Below, piece by piece: positions 42,167-51,091 of a stretch of DNA of 64,000 nt (position 1 is its first letter; every line of letters starts with the position of its first letter). The position numbers and the translations under genes are program-made. The notes under the pieces were generated by a model. The model was not told the origin of the DNA. It was given only the letters and a program-made list of their open reading frames with translations, and searched no databases. Origin of the DNA: Bacillota bacterium (lineage in GTDB: Bacteria > Bacillota > Clostridia > Lachnospirales > Lachnospiraceae); NCBI GenBank assembly GCA_023409535.1, contig JAEYGZ010000038.1:248001-312000 (forward strand), given 5' to 3'.

Positions 42167-42862
42167 ATGCAGATCCATGGCTTTAATAAAACAACGCTGC
42201 TTGATTACCCGGGGCATCTTGCCGCTACCCTGTTCCTGGGAGGCTGCAATATGCGCTGTCCCTTCTGTCACAATGCCTCCCTTGTAACCAGTCCCGGCTC
42301 TCAGCCAACGATTGCTGAAGATGAGGTTCTCAGGTATCTCACCAAAAGGCAGGCGATCCTGGAAGGTGTCTGTATTACCGGAGGAGAGCCTACCCTCTAT
42401 CCCGGCCTTCCTGAGTTTATTGGTAAAATCAAGGCTCTGGGTCTGCAGGTCAAATTAGATACCAACGGAACGAATCCGGTGATGCTAAAGGCATTGACCG
42501 AGGATAAACTGATCGACTATGTTGCCATGGATATTAAAAATTCCCCGGAGAAATACGGCTTGTCCTCGGGCGCAAACAGCCACCTCCTGAATAAGGTGAA
42601 GGAAAGCGTCGCATTTATATTAACCGGTTCTATTGACTACGAATTTCGTACTACCATCGTGAAGCAGCATCATACAGAAGCAGATATGAACTCTATCGGA
42701 GTCTGGCTTCAAGGGGCGAAAGCTTATTATCTGCAAGCTTACCGTGATTCCGAGGATATCCTTCAGCCCGGCTTAACCGGTCATTCCAAAGAAACAATGG
42801 AGACATTTAAAATACTTTTGTCTCCAAAAATAGAGCATGTCTACCTGCGCGGTATAGATTAG
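42167..42862 (+). CDS. Radical SAM activating protein (NrdG / PflA-like)
   Basis: 231 aa. The radical SAM cluster motif is C27-x-x-x-C31-x-x-C34 in GGCNMRCPFCHN. Then VCITGGEPTLYPGL near residue 84 (GGE SAM contact) and VKLDTNGTNP. The family is the anaerobic ribonucleoside-triphosphate reductase activating protein group, which installs a glycyl radical using SAM; the TLLDYPG opening is typical. No nrdD or glycyl radical enzyme gene is nearby, so the partner is elsewhere. Followed 17 bp downstream by a GNAT gene on the same strand. Confidence 0.9.
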   Translation: MQIHGFNKTTLLDYPGHLAATLFLGGCNMRCPFCHNASLVTSPGSQPTIAEDEVLRYLTKRQAILEGVCITGGEPTLYPGLPEFIGKIKALGLQVKLDTNGTNPVMLKALTEDKLIDYVAMDIKNSPEKYGLSSGANSHLLNKVKESVAFILTGSIDYEFRTTIVKQHHTEADMNSIGVWLQGAKAYYLQAYRDSEDILQPGLTGHSKETMETFKILLSPKIEHVYLRGID

Positions 42863-42879
42863 GAAAGCGAGGTTTTAAA

Positions 42880-43467
42880 ATGACAAAGTCCTATGAAACG
42901 GAACGTCTTATCATAAAGATACTGAATAAGGACGCCGCCCCCATGGTATTGCCTTTTTTTAAGGACAGCAAGGAACTGTTTGAGCCTTGGGAACCGGCGC
43001 ACAGCCATAATTTTTATACCTTACCCTATTTGAGAGCATTTCTGACCGCAGAGCACAACCTGATCGCGGAGGGTAAGCTGATCCGCTATTGGATGTTTCT
43101 GAAGGATAACCCCTCCGAGATTATCGGTACTGTCTGCTTTCAGAACATCCTGAAGGAACCCTATCACAGCTGCTGCCTGGGCTATAAGCTCAGTAACCGA
43201 CATCTGCACCAGGGCTATGCCACGGAAGGTGTCAGAAAATGTATCAAAATAGTATTGGACGAATATCATATGCATAGAATCGATGCTTATATCATGCCAA
43301 ATAACACCGCTTCCCTCGGGGTGGCCGAGCGTCTTGCCTTTCATAAGGAAGGCATCTCTTACTCCTATGCCCGAATAAACGGTGTCTGGACCGATCATAT
43401 ACACTATGCTCTCATTAATCCCGCAGATCAAACCGATTCCCAGCCGGTACTTAACCCGGCAGATTAA
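42880..43467 (+). CDS. GNAT acetyltransferase, RimJ/RimL-like
   Basis: 195 aa. GNAT fold with opening YETERLIIKIL, the acetyl-CoA loop in NRHLHQGYATEGVRK near residue 108 and the later NTASLGVAERLAFHKEG. The RimJ/RimL subgroup acetylates N-terminal amino groups of ribosomal proteins or small amines; the target here is unknown. Ribosome site GCGAGG. Likely cotranscribed with the radical SAM gene. It converges on the DUF6128 gene with a 4-bp overlap of the ends. Confidence 0.82.
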   Translation: MTKSYETERLIIKILNKDAAPMVLPFFKDSKELFEPWEPAHSHNFYTLPYLRAFLTAEHNLIAEGKLIRYWMFLKDNPSEIIGTVCFQNILKEPYHSCCLGYKLSNRHLHQGYATEGVRKCIKIVLDEYHMHRIDAYIMPNNTASLGVAERLAFHKEGISYSYARINGVWTDHIHYALINPADQTDSQPVLNPAD

Positions 43468-44846
43468 AAGTTGACCGGCATATACCAATATCCAAAATCC
43501 CCCTGCCGTAACTCCCTCTTGCGGATTGGCTTAAACCCGTCAAAGCCGAACATTCTTGCCATAAAACGTTCTCTGTTATGATAGATTCCGGGTACTCCAA
43601 GGATATAGCGGCACCCGAAGCGATCCTTCAGCTTGGCAAAGATCAGGTGATGATAGCAATAATATCCGTGCACCAGAAAGCTGTTATTACTTAACACCCA
43701 GAGCTCCTTCGGAAGCATTCCGATATCCTTGGGTTCGATTTTCGCACAGATTAAAATCTCATTATCTTCAAAAGGATAGATCCTTGGAAATTTATCAAAG
43801 ATATTCGCTGCAGCCTGAGGATCCGGGATATCCGCCTGCCCCTGTCCGGCATCTGCCTGTTCCCAATTCTGCTGCTCCTGGTACTGCCCGGCCTGCTGCA
43901 TCTTCTCATATACTGCCTGTTCATATACCGCTTGTTCCTGGCCGATATCTTCCTGATCGGTATATTCCTGGCCGGCATACCCTTGGCCGGTATACTCCTG
44001 ACCTGTATACTCTTGACCGGTATACTCTTGACCGGTATACTCCTGACCGGTATACTCCTGACCATATCCCAGCTGACTATATTTTTCCTGGTCCCCGGTA
44101 AGCTGCACCTCTGTAGCCTGCTCTGCTTCTCTTTGCTCTGTCTCAGTCAGTACTGCTTCTTCTGACAGCACCGCTTGTGCCAACTCCCGGTAATTCTGCT
44201 CCGCCTCTTCCGCCTCTGACTGCAGTATTGCTTCCTGCTCAAGCAATATATGCCCTGCGCTTTTTGCAATACGCTCCGCCTGAAGCTTTATATCCGCATC
44301 GTACGCCAGCTTTACAAAATCAATTGTCTGCACAGAAGCAAAGGCTTCAGAGTCTTGAAGCCGCTCAATAATCTTATACCCTCTTGGAAGCTTATATTTA
44401 GGGATCAGAAGCTCCTCTGCCAGAGAGAGCTTTACTTCGGTCTTAGGCTTCGGCTTTAAGGCCTCAATCACGTCATCCTGGCTGATCGTTTTATTATCCC
44501 ACTCCGTAGCGAAAAAGACACTGTCATTTAAAAAGAGCAGCATACCTCCCATATCGGACAGGCTGTACCCTGAATTCATAATATTAGCTTCATTGGCAGA
44601 CAACTTGCTGTCCATCACCTGATTCTTTAACACAGTGTCACCCAGGTAGATAAGCTCCATGCCTTCTTCTTTCCTCTGGATTAAGTAAGTGGGGAAGATA
44701 CTGTCCAGCTGACCAAGTAACTGCATATGTAAGGTTATTTTACATTGTCCTTCTTTCGCTTCTATTCTGGCAAAACCAACATTCTTTTTCTTCACTCCAT
44801 TTTCATATTGATACATGTAAGAAACCATTCTTTTGTAATCAGTCAT
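43464..44846 (-). CDS. DUF6128-like protein with a Gln/Tyr-rich tandem repeat
   Basis: 460 aa from the ATG at 44846 (MTDYKRMVSYMY), with GAGGG at good spacing. The N-terminal ~150 residues and the C-terminal ~110 residues (IFDKFPRIYPFEDNEILICAKIEPKD onward) are well-ordered domains; I recall this combination as DUF6128 in Lachnospiraceae. Between them is a Glu/Gln/Ala-rich linker with about six copies of the pentapeptide YTGQE (nucleotides about 43965-44060). No signal peptide. Function unknown. Confidence 0.75.
   Translation of the reverse strand: MTDYKRMVSYMYQYENGVKKKNVGFARIEAKEGQCKITLHMQLLGQLDSIFPTYLIQRKEEGMELIYLGDTVLKNQVMDSKLSANEANIMNSGYSLSDMGGMLLFLNDSVFFATEWDNKTISQDDVIEALKPKPKTEVKLSLAEELLIPKYKLPRGYKIIERLQDSEAFASVQTIDFVKLAYDADIKLQAERIAKSAGHILLEQEAILQSEAEEAEQNYRELAQAVLSEEAVLTETEQREAEQATEVQLTGDQEKYSQLGYGQEYTGQEYTGQEYTGQEYTGQEYTGQGYAGQEYTDQEDIGQEQAVYEQAVYEKMQQAGQYQEQQNWEQADAGQGQADIPDPQAAANIFDKFPRIYPFEDNEILICAKIEPKDIGMLPKELWVLSNNSFLVHGYYCYHHLIFAKLKDRFGCRYILGVPGIYHNRERFMARMFGFDGFKPIRKRELRQGDFGYWYMPVNF
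43965..44060. repeat. 15-bp coding tandem repeat
   Basis: About six copies of a 15-bp unit encoding YTGQE inside the DUF6128-like gene, several identical at DNA level, so copy number may vary between strains. Confidence 0.8.
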
Positions 44847-44961
44847 GGTCATTCCCTCGCTTCCTATATCCAATCTGCTTGTTTCATATTCTATTCAATA
44901 TATTCCTTGGGAAGCAGCATTATACCTCCCAAGCGATTCACAGCGGAATAATATAGAGAAA

Positions 44962-44995
44962 GACAGCCTGCTAAGAAAAACTCTTACAGGCTGTC
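44962..44995 (-). terminator. Terminator of rsmA
   Basis: GACAGCCTG and CAGGCTGTC arms with TAAGA/TCTTA extending the stem; TTTCTC follows on the minus strand. Confidence 0.8.
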
Positions 44996-45021
44996 CGGCG
45001 TATTTCCAAATATTTTGTTAC

Positions 45022-45897
45022 TTAATGTTCCTGGCGAGTTAGGAATAATGCATTGGCCAGTGCGGCAAACTGCTCCAAAGTCAGGGCCTCACCACGGATG
45101 TTCTCCGAGATATCCAGAGAAACAAGAGCATTTGCGATTTCATCCTTGCGATAGGGCAGCTCCGGAGAGTTATTCAACCCGTTCACCAGAGTTTTTCTTC
45201 TTTGATTAAAGGAGGCCCGTATGATTTTAAATAGCAGGCTCTCCTCCTTAACCTCCACCGGAGCTTCCTCATGAAGGGTCAGGTTGATGACTGCGGAACC
45301 GACATTGGGGCGGGGCATAAAGCAGTTGGGCGGGACATTTGCCGCAATATAGGGCTTCGCATAGTACTGGACTGCAAGTGACAGAGCACCGTAATCCTTG
45401 CTGCCCGGCGCCGCCTGCATACGGTCCGCAACTTCCTTCTGTACCATCACCGTGATATTTTTAAGCGGAAGATGCCGCTCGAAGAGATCCATAATGATGG
45501 GTGTCGTAATATAATAAGGCAGGTTGGCCACCACCTTGATGGGCTTTCCCTGGTTGCGCTCCTGAACCAATGCATTCAAATCCAGTTTCAGAATATCGTT
45601 GTTAATGACCGACACATTACTGTATTCCGACAGAGTATCCTCGAGAATCGGTACCAGCATTCGGTCAATCTCCACCGCTGCGACCTCTCTGGCATTTTCA
45701 CAAAGGTACTGTGTCAGGGTACCGATACCCGGCCCGATTTCCAGAACAAAGTCATCCTTTGTAATATCCGCTGCCAGAATGATCTTGTCCAGAACATGGG
45801 TATCAATTAGGAAATTCTGACCGAATTTCTTCTGGAATACAAATTTATATTTATTAAGAATCTCTATTGTGTTCTTGGGATTACCCAGTGTTGCCAT
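45022..45897 (-). CDS. rsmA: 16S rRNA dimethyladenosine transferase
   Basis: 291 aa from the ATG at 45897 with GAGGAAA before it. KsgA/RsmA dimethylates A1518 and A1519 of 16S rRNA. Visible: FGQNFLIDTHVLDKI near residue 29, the SAM-binding motif LEIGPGIGTLTQ near 57 and catalytic motif IV NLPYYITTPI near 127. The C-terminal domain has FNQRRKTLVNGL. The stop codon of the upstream methyltransferase overlaps the gene start. The neighbourhood with tatD two genes away is the usual Firmicutes order. Confidence 0.96.
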   Translation of the reverse strand: MATLGNPKNTIEILNKYKFVFQKKFGQNFLIDTHVLDKIILAADITKDDFVLEIGPGIGTLTQYLCENAREVAAVEIDRMLVPILEDTLSEYSNVSVINNDILKLDLNALVQERNQGKPIKVVANLPYYITTPIIMDLFERHLPLKNITVMVQKEVADRMQAAPGSKDYGALSLAVQYYAKPYIAANVPPNCFMPRPNVGSAVINLTLHEEAPVEVKEESLLFKIIRASFNQRRKTLVNGLNNSPELPYRKDEIANALVSLDISENIRGEALTLEQFAALANALFLTRQEH

Positions 45898-45908
45898 GCT
45901 TTTCCTCA

Positions 45909-46535
45909 CTAATCTTCAATTATTTCATAATCCGTTTGAATAAATTTCTTTCCATTGGGCAGCGGAATCTCTTCTCTGTATAACTTTACATATCCAATTC
46001 CAGCAAGAACATCAGATAATTCCTTTTCCTCCATCTGATGATGCACCTCCGGGACCCTGTCAAACGCATGGATATAAGGTGATTCTGATACAAAGCCATC
46101 CTGCTCATTTATTTGTATCACAACGGAAATATACTTCGGAGATATTTTCTTCATATGATGTACAAAAGCATCGTAGCCAATATACTCCACAAACAAATTT
46201 GCAATCACCAGTTCTGCCTTTGGAAGGTTAACCTTCTTATTGTTTAGATCCGCACAAACCGTCTCAAAATGACCGCTCAAATCCGGATATCTCTGTCTGC
46301 AGGTTTCTAAATACCCGTCATTAATATCAACCCCATATACCCTGTCAATTTTTTGTGTCTCAATGTGCTCCAAGCCATTCCCGCCTGCAATACCGAGAAT
46401 CATCACACGGTTAACCTTGTAACTGTACAGTTGCTTTTTCATGATCCTATTTAATATCGGCAACTGTTGTACCGTTTCCAAACTCATATGCTTTTCATAT
46501 ATATCCAGGGGAATCTCTAAAAAAGGATTACTCAT
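45909..46535 (-). CDS. Class I SAM-dependent methyltransferase
   Basis: 208 aa. Rossmann-like motif I VMILGIAGGNGLEHI near residue 45, motif post-I YGVDINDGYL near 68 and a motif II region VIANLFVEYIG near 110. No substrate-determining motif is evident. It lies between tatD and rsmA and touches the rsmA start, so it belongs to this operon; it may be a small-molecule methyltransferase or an unrecognised RNA enzyme. Start backed by GGAGGAAG. Confidence 0.8.
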   Translation of the reverse strand: MSNPFLEIPLDIYEKHMSLETVQQLPILNRIMKKQLYSYKVNRVMILGIAGGNGLEHIETQKIDRVYGVDINDGYLETCRQRYPDLSGHFETVCADLNNKKVNLPKAELVIANLFVEYIGYDAFVHHMKKISPKYISVVIQINEQDGFVSESPYIHAFDRVPEVHHQMEEKELSDVLAGIGYVKLYREEIPLPNGKKFIQTDYEIIED

Positions 46536-46608
46536 TCCTCTTCCTCCATAGTATGAAATATTAGCCGGTTACAGCAGATCAACCAAAGTCTGCTCTATTA
46601 ATCGGCTG

Positions 46609-47376
46609 CTATGAAATACGATAAAAGCGCTTCGCATTCCCTGCTGTTACCTTAACAACCGTATCATAATCGATTCCTTTCAGCTGTGCAATCTCTTTTG
46701 CAACATAGGTAAGATGAGTAGAGTCATTGCGCTTTCCCCGAAACGGCACAGGAGCCAGATAGGGGCAGTCTGTCTCAAGCACCAGCTGCTCCAGCGGTGC
46801 ATAGGTCACGACCTCCTTTAGCTTTCTGCCGTTGGTAAAGGTTACGACACCGCCGATCCCCAGGTAAAAGCCCATATTCAGGTACTGTCTTGCCTGCTCC
46901 ACTCCATAGCCGAAGCAGTGGATAATCGCTCCAATCTCCTCCGCCCTTGCATCCTTTAACATCTGATACGTATCATTTGCAGCATCCCTGCTGTGGATAA
47001 CAAGCGGAAGCTTTAATTCTCTTGCCAGCTCAATTTGTCTTTCAAACCATTTCTTTTGTGTGGCCGGGTCCGAGGTATCCCAATAATAATCCAGTCCGAT
47101 CTCGCCGATGGCTACATTCTTGGGATGCATTGCCCGCTCCTTCAGCCATGCAAAACGGTCTTCATCCAGCTCGTTCGCCATCTCCGGATGAATCCCCACG
47201 GCTCCATAGATATACGGATAACGGTCGGCCAAAGCCAATACCTTGTCCACTGTATCAACCGCCGAACTAATATCTACAACATACCCGATGCCTTTTTCAG
47301 GCAGACTCCCAAGCAGCTCTTCTCTATCAATATCAAATGCTTCGTCTTCATAATGTGCGTGTGTTTCAAATATCAT
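46609..47376 (-). CDS. tatD: TatD family metal-dependent DNase
   Basis: 255 aa TIM-barrel amidohydrolase. The metal ligands are seen as THAHYEDEAF at the N-terminus (HxH), GEIGLDYYW near residue 92 (Glu), LVIHSRDA near 127 (His), IHCFGYG near 152 (His) and LETDCPYLAPVP near 203 (Asp). TatD enzymes have 3'-5' exonuclease activity on DNA and a proposed repair role. The genes below (methyltransferase, rsmA) follow within 73 bp. Confidence 0.93.
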   Translation of the reverse strand: MIFETHAHYEDEAFDIDREELLGSLPEKGIGYVVDISSAVDTVDKVLALADRYPYIYGAVGIHPEMANELDEDRFAWLKERAMHPKNVAIGEIGLDYYWDTSDPATQKKWFERQIELARELKLPLVIHSRDAANDTYQMLKDARAEEIGAIIHCFGYGVEQARQYLNMGFYLGIGGVVTFTNGRKLKEVVTYAPLEQLVLETDCPYLAPVPFRGKRNDSTHLTYVAKEIAQLKGIDYDTVVKVTAGNAKRFYRIS

Positions 47377-47509
47377 AGTTTAGCCTCTTGTCATAAAATA
47401 CTTTTATAATATATGGTTACCATTGTACAACAGCTTAACCGTCTTTTCATTCCAAGGAAAACAAACAAGTTATTTTAACAGTTATCGCTTTATAAATCAA
47501 CCAGCTTAA

Positions 47510-48205
47510 TTATTTTCTTTTTCTGCTAAAGATTCTCAATATCCTTAAGAATAAATTAATAATATCCAGATATAAGTCAGCTGCACTGTCAACTGCATTA
47601 TTAACCGTCTTTTGGTATTGATTTGCCATGGACCAGTCATAACCAATGTAGCCGCAGAAGATTAATACGACAATCCAGTCAAAAATCCCTGCATTAACTC
47701 GCAGAAATATTGTCATAAGAGGTTCTGCAATTATAACCGCTAGTAAAGAAATCATCAATGTTGTTCTTAAACTTAAAAAGAATTCAGGAAGTATTGTACT
47801 TGATACCAGCATAATGATTGTCACTAATGTCGTAACCAAAAATGCTCTGAATATTAATCCTGAATCAACTTGGGATAAAGCAACTGACAGCAGTATACCT
47901 ACCGGAGCAACAATAAGATTATATCCGATAAAACTAACAAAAGCATTTTTAGAATCATGTACTAACAGGGTACCTGCAATACAGCTGCAAAAGTAAGTTA
48001 TAATTATAAATTTAGCATCTAATTGTACGATTTCATCCGTAAAAAAGTAGCATGTTATAGTATTAATTAAAAAACCCCATAGCAGTACTCCTCCTATAAT
48101 CGCATTATAAGCCCTATCACTTATTATTACTGCATCTTTGTTAAAAACCCGTCTTGCCGCTTTTGCTTCTTTCGTACTTAAATAGCCATTTAATGAATCA
48201 GCCAT
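47510..48205 (-). CDS. Bax inhibitor-1 / YccA family membrane protein
   Basis: 231 aa from the ATG at 48205 with GAGGAGG; an earlier in-frame ATG lacks a site. Seven hydrophobic segments with the BI-1 pattern: YNAIIGGVLLWGFLINT for the first, GYNLIVAPVGILLSVAL in the middle and DWIVVLIFCGYIGYDWS near the end, where two acidic residues form the proposed pH-sensing pair. The family includes pH-sensitive calcium leak channels such as Bacillus YetJ. Codon use is more AT-rich than neighbours. Its promoter has a perfect palindrome over the transcription start. Confidence 0.85.
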   Translation of the reverse strand: MADSLNGYLSTKEAKAARRVFNKDAVIISDRAYNAIIGGVLLWGFLINTITCYFFTDEIVQLDAKFIIITYFCSCIAGTLLVHDSKNAFVSFIGYNLIVAPVGILLSVALSQVDSGLIFRAFLVTTLVTIIMLVSSTILPEFFLSLRTTLMISLLAVIIAEPLMTIFLRVNAGIFDWIVVLIFCGYIGYDWSMANQYQKTVNNAVDSAADLYLDIINLFLRILRIFSRKRK

Positions 48206-48270
48206 AATTATCCTCCTCTTTTGTATGATAATGGTTAGTGGGAACCAATACCCGGATAACAATTTTAACT

Positions 48271-48290
48271 GTTTATCAGCACTGATAAAC
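48271..48290. promoter_or_regulatory. Perfect 20-bp palindrome over the BI-1 gene start site
   Basis: GTTTATCAG and CTGATAAAC separated by CA. It directly follows the -10 box at 48299-48304, about +2 to +21. Position and symmetry fit a repressor operator. Confidence 0.6.
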
Positions 48291-48298
48291 ATAGAAAT

Positions 48299-48327
48299 AT
48301 TATACAATAGCTTGACCGGCATTTCAA
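48299..48327 (-). promoter_or_regulatory. Promoter of the BI-1 family gene
   Basis: Minus strand TTGAAA, 17-nt spacer, TATAAT. Confidence 0.7.
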
Positions 48328-48431
48328 AGACATTTATTTTTGCCTCAGACCTATCCATAACCTCATGGCCTGCTCTTTCCTATAATTGAATAAGACCACC
48401 TGATGCTCTTTACAACAGGCGGTCTTACCTC

Positions 48432-50255
48432 TTATTCCACTGTAACCGACTTTGCCAGATTTCTTGGCTGATCTACGTTAAATCCGCGATGAAGGCAGGT
48501 GTAATATGCTAACAGCTGCAATACCACTGCTGCCGTAAATGGTGTAAAGCAGTCCGAAGTCTTCGGCAGGGTGATATGATAGTCATAAGCAGATGCTTCA
48601 ACCTTGGCTTCCCCGTTGGTTATCATCACCACGAAGGCTCCCCTGGCACGAACCTCCCGCACATTGGATACCATCTTGGTGAATACTCTGTCCTGGGTTG
48701 CAAGCGCCACCACCGGTACCCCTTCGGTTACCAGGGATAAGGTACCATGCTTTAACTCTCCCGCGGCATACGCCTCGGAGTGAATATAGCTGATTTCCTT
48801 CAGCTTAATGGAGCCTTCCCAACACAGGGCATAATCTATTCCACGGCCGATAAAGAAAAGATCCTCTTTATCCACAAGATGCTTACAGATATCATCAACC
48901 GTCTTATCAAAGGTCAGGGTTTGCTCTATGGCAGGGATGATCTCCTTTAATTCCTTCATATACCCCGCGCATTCCTCCTCCGTAATGGTTTTTCGTATCA
49001 ATGCAAATTTAAACGCCAGCAGATACAGACAGGACAGCTGTGCCGTATACGCCTTGGTGCTTGCCACCGCAATCTCCGGGCCTGCATGGGTATACAGTAC
49101 ATAATCGCTCTCTCTGGCGATAGTAGAACCCTTTACATTCACCACAGACAGAGTGGTTGCTCCGGCTTCCCCGGCGATTCTGAGTGCAGCAAGCGTATCT
49201 GCCGTCTCACCGGACTGGGAGATTAAAATAACCAGGGTATTGTGATCCATAATCGGATCCTGATAACGGAATTCCGATGCGATATCCACTTCTACCGGGA
49301 TACGGATTAATTTCTCTATCATGGCTTTACCGATGAGACCCGCATGCATCGCTGTTCCGCAGGCTGTGATGATAACCCGGTTAACCTTCTCAAAAATTGA
49401 ATCGGGTATACGGTCTGCTTCAAAGTCAGGAATACCGTTCTTAATGATTCTTGGCAGGATGGTGGAGCGAACAGACTCCGGCTGTTCATAGATTTCCTTC
49501 AGCATAAAATGAGGATATCCGTTTTTCTGGGCAGCAGTAACATCCCAGGTTACATGAAGCATCTCCGGCTCCACAACTTTGTTATTAAAATCAGTGACTG
49601 TAATTTTATTCTTTGTCAATTTTGCAATGTGCCGCTCGGGCAGTACAAAGTAATCCCTGGAATAATCCATCAGTGCCACCAGATCCGATGCAATAATGGA
49701 ACCGTCCTTTCCGTTGCATGCTACCAGCGGACTGGCGTTACGAAGGGAGTAGATTACCTCCGGTTCATCCGCGAACAGAATGCAGAAAGCGTATGCTCCC
49801 TCGATTCTTTCTGCCGCCTTCCGGATCGCCGCAAGGGCATCCCCCTCATAGAAGCTGTCAATCAACATCGCAGCGATCTCCGTATCCGTCTGGGAGACAG
49901 GATACCTGCCGGTTGCCGCCAGCTCTACCTCAAGGGCATGATAATTCTCGATAATTCCGTTATGGAGAAGGGTGACCCTGCCACAGGTATGGGGATGCGC
50001 ATTGATCTGCGTTACCCCGCCGTGGGTAGCCCATCTGGTATGGCCAATGCCGCAGGTTCCCTTTACTTCACTGTTCTTTGCTGCTTTATCGGCAAGGTCA
50101 GTAACCTTACCTACCGTCTTTATCGTATGCACCTCACCGTTATCGCATAGCGCTATACCGGCGCTGTCATAACCGCGGTACTCCAGCGCAGCAAGGCCTC
50201 CCAATAATATATTCTTAGCTTCCCTGCTTCCGGTATATCCAATAATTCCGCACAT
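48432..50255 (-). CDS. glmS: Glutamine--fructose-6-phosphate aminotransferase
   Basis: 607 aa, normal length. Makes glucosamine-6-phosphate, the entry to peptidoglycan amino sugars. N-terminal glutaminase domain (about 1-235) with catalytic Cys2 in MCGIIGYTG, RWATHGGV and HNGIIENY; two SIS domains follow with ACGTAMHAGL near 300 and SQSGETADTL near 350; the C-terminal end has the usual NLAKSVTVE. Start backed by TAGGAGG. The upstream glmS ribozyme gives feedback by the product. Works with MurA (34.9 kb) in the same pathway. Confidence 0.98.
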   Translation of the reverse strand: MCGIIGYTGSREAKNILLGGLAALEYRGYDSAGIALCDNGEVHTIKTVGKVTDLADKAAKNSEVKGTCGIGHTRWATHGGVTQINAHPHTCGRVTLLHNGIIENYHALEVELAATGRYPVSQTDTEIAAMLIDSFYEGDALAAIRKAAERIEGAYAFCILFADEPEVIYSLRNASPLVACNGKDGSIIASDLVALMDYSRDYFVLPERHIAKLTKNKITVTDFNNKVVEPEMLHVTWDVTAAQKNGYPHFMLKEIYEQPESVRSTILPRIIKNGIPDFEADRIPDSIFEKVNRVIITACGTAMHAGLIGKAMIEKLIRIPVEVDIASEFRYQDPIMDHNTLVILISQSGETADTLAALRIAGEAGATTLSVVNVKGSTIARESDYVLYTHAGPEIAVASTKAYTAQLSCLYLLAFKFALIRKTITEEECAGYMKELKEIIPAIEQTLTFDKTVDDICKHLVDKEDLFFIGRGIDYALCWEGSIKLKEISYIHSEAYAAGELKHGTLSLVTEGVPVVALATQDRVFTKMVSNVREVRARGAFVVMITNGEAKVEASAYDYHITLPKTSDCFTPFTAAVVLQLLAYYTCLHRGFNVDQPRNLAKSVTVE

Positions 50256-50339
50256 AATAAGCCTCCTACTATTAAGTTAATAATAGTCAAAGCATACCAA
50301 GGGACAGCGTGATAAAGCGCCGAACCCCGGAGGTGTGCC

Positions 50340-50576
50340 TTGACACTGATCTATAGTTGATGAATTCACAGCACAAGAAAGCTTTGCAGCATATACAAAG
50401 TCAGGCTTGCACCTAATTCATTTTCCTGGTCATGCCGCTGTTGTTTTATCGTCACCGATAGGTTTTGTCAGCATGTTACGCATCCAAGACTACGAGAGAG
50501 CATCCGCCGAATTCTTCGCTAACTCTCTACCTCGTTAACCTTCCAATTGCTTACCCAAGGAAGGTACATGGCGCTA
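50340..50576 (-). ncRNA. glmS ribozyme / riboswitch
   Basis: Minus strand. The 5' core AGCGCC is at 50575-50570, where GlcN6P-dependent self-cleavage takes place. Downstream are GGTTAACGAGGTAGAG, the conserved TTCGGCGGATGCTCTC (about 50492-50508) and a large peripheral domain with an ACTTTG-AAAGC-type P4 region down to about 50380. The 3' boundary is approximate. It lies 85 bp before the glmS start. Confidence 0.9.
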
Positions 50577-50651
50577 ATTTATACATTTCTGTAAGACAGA
50601 TCCTGGGTTGATCCTGGTGTACGGGTTCCGGTTATCACAGTCACATTCCAT
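50574..50651 (-). CDS. Possible 25-aa leader peptide ending at the glmS ribozyme
   Basis: ATG at 50651, stop TAG at 50574-50576. The peptide begins MECDCDNRNPYTRINPG. AAAAAGGAGGG stands about 13 bp before the ATG, longer than usual. The stop codon TAG overlaps the AGCGCC ribozyme core. No family; the coding status is unproven. Confidence 0.3.
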   Translation of the reverse strand: MECDCDNRNPYTRINPGSVLQKCIN

Positions 50652-50741
50652 TCTATGTAGCAGCCCTCCTTTTTGTTATTCTTATGATGATCAAAATCAA
50701 TGGATATGAAAAATGCGATAAAGCTATGGTATCACAAAAAT

Positions 50742-50794
50742 CACATCGTGACAACCATCTATTCCTTCCGGAATCAATTCGGTTGTCCGATGTG
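50742..50794 (-). terminator. Terminator of the 51-aa gene
   Basis: CACATCG (50742-50748) and CGATGTG (50788-50794) with inner ACAACC/GGTTGT and a further TTCC/GGAA stem; ATTTTTGTG follows on the minus strand. Confidence 0.8.
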
Positions 50795-50816
50795 ACTTCA
50801 CTCTTCTAACTATTAT

Positions 50817-50972
50817 TTAAACTTCCCTGAACTTGTTATTCTGCCTTCCGACGCCTTCCTTTCTCACATTGTGATTCTGATTCTGGTTTTCAGGCTTAAC
50901 GGAATTGGTAACCGTATTGAACTTATCCTGTTCCTTCTTTTGATTTAATTTCTCATTCTGCTTCTGATCCAT
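50817..50972 (-). CDS. Small hydrophilic 51-aa protein
   Basis: ATG at 50972 with AAAGGAG 8 bp upstream; the frame closes at TAA. It begins MDQKQNEKLNQKKEQDKF and ends KFREV, with 11 Asn and many Lys/Gln, no Cys, Trp or hydrophobic core, so it is likely disordered. It has a dedicated terminator. Composition and size resemble minor small spore proteins, but I see no SASP signature; assignment open. Confidence 0.65.
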   Translation of the reverse strand: MDQKQNEKLNQKKEQDKFNTVTNSVKPENQNQNHNVRKEGVGRQNNKFREV

Positions 50973-51091
50973 ATGCCTGCTCCTTTCAATTCTGCAAAAA
51001 CTGATAGGATTAGTATGAACCTTAAGCTTAAAATAATTCTAAAATCGGTATACGATGCCTTTTTTAAAAATAATTGAAATGCTTTGCATCT

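Noticed and set aside
43965..44060. Regular repeats that could suggest a CRISPR array
   Set aside because: Units are 15 bp with no spacers, in frame, and encode YTGQE.
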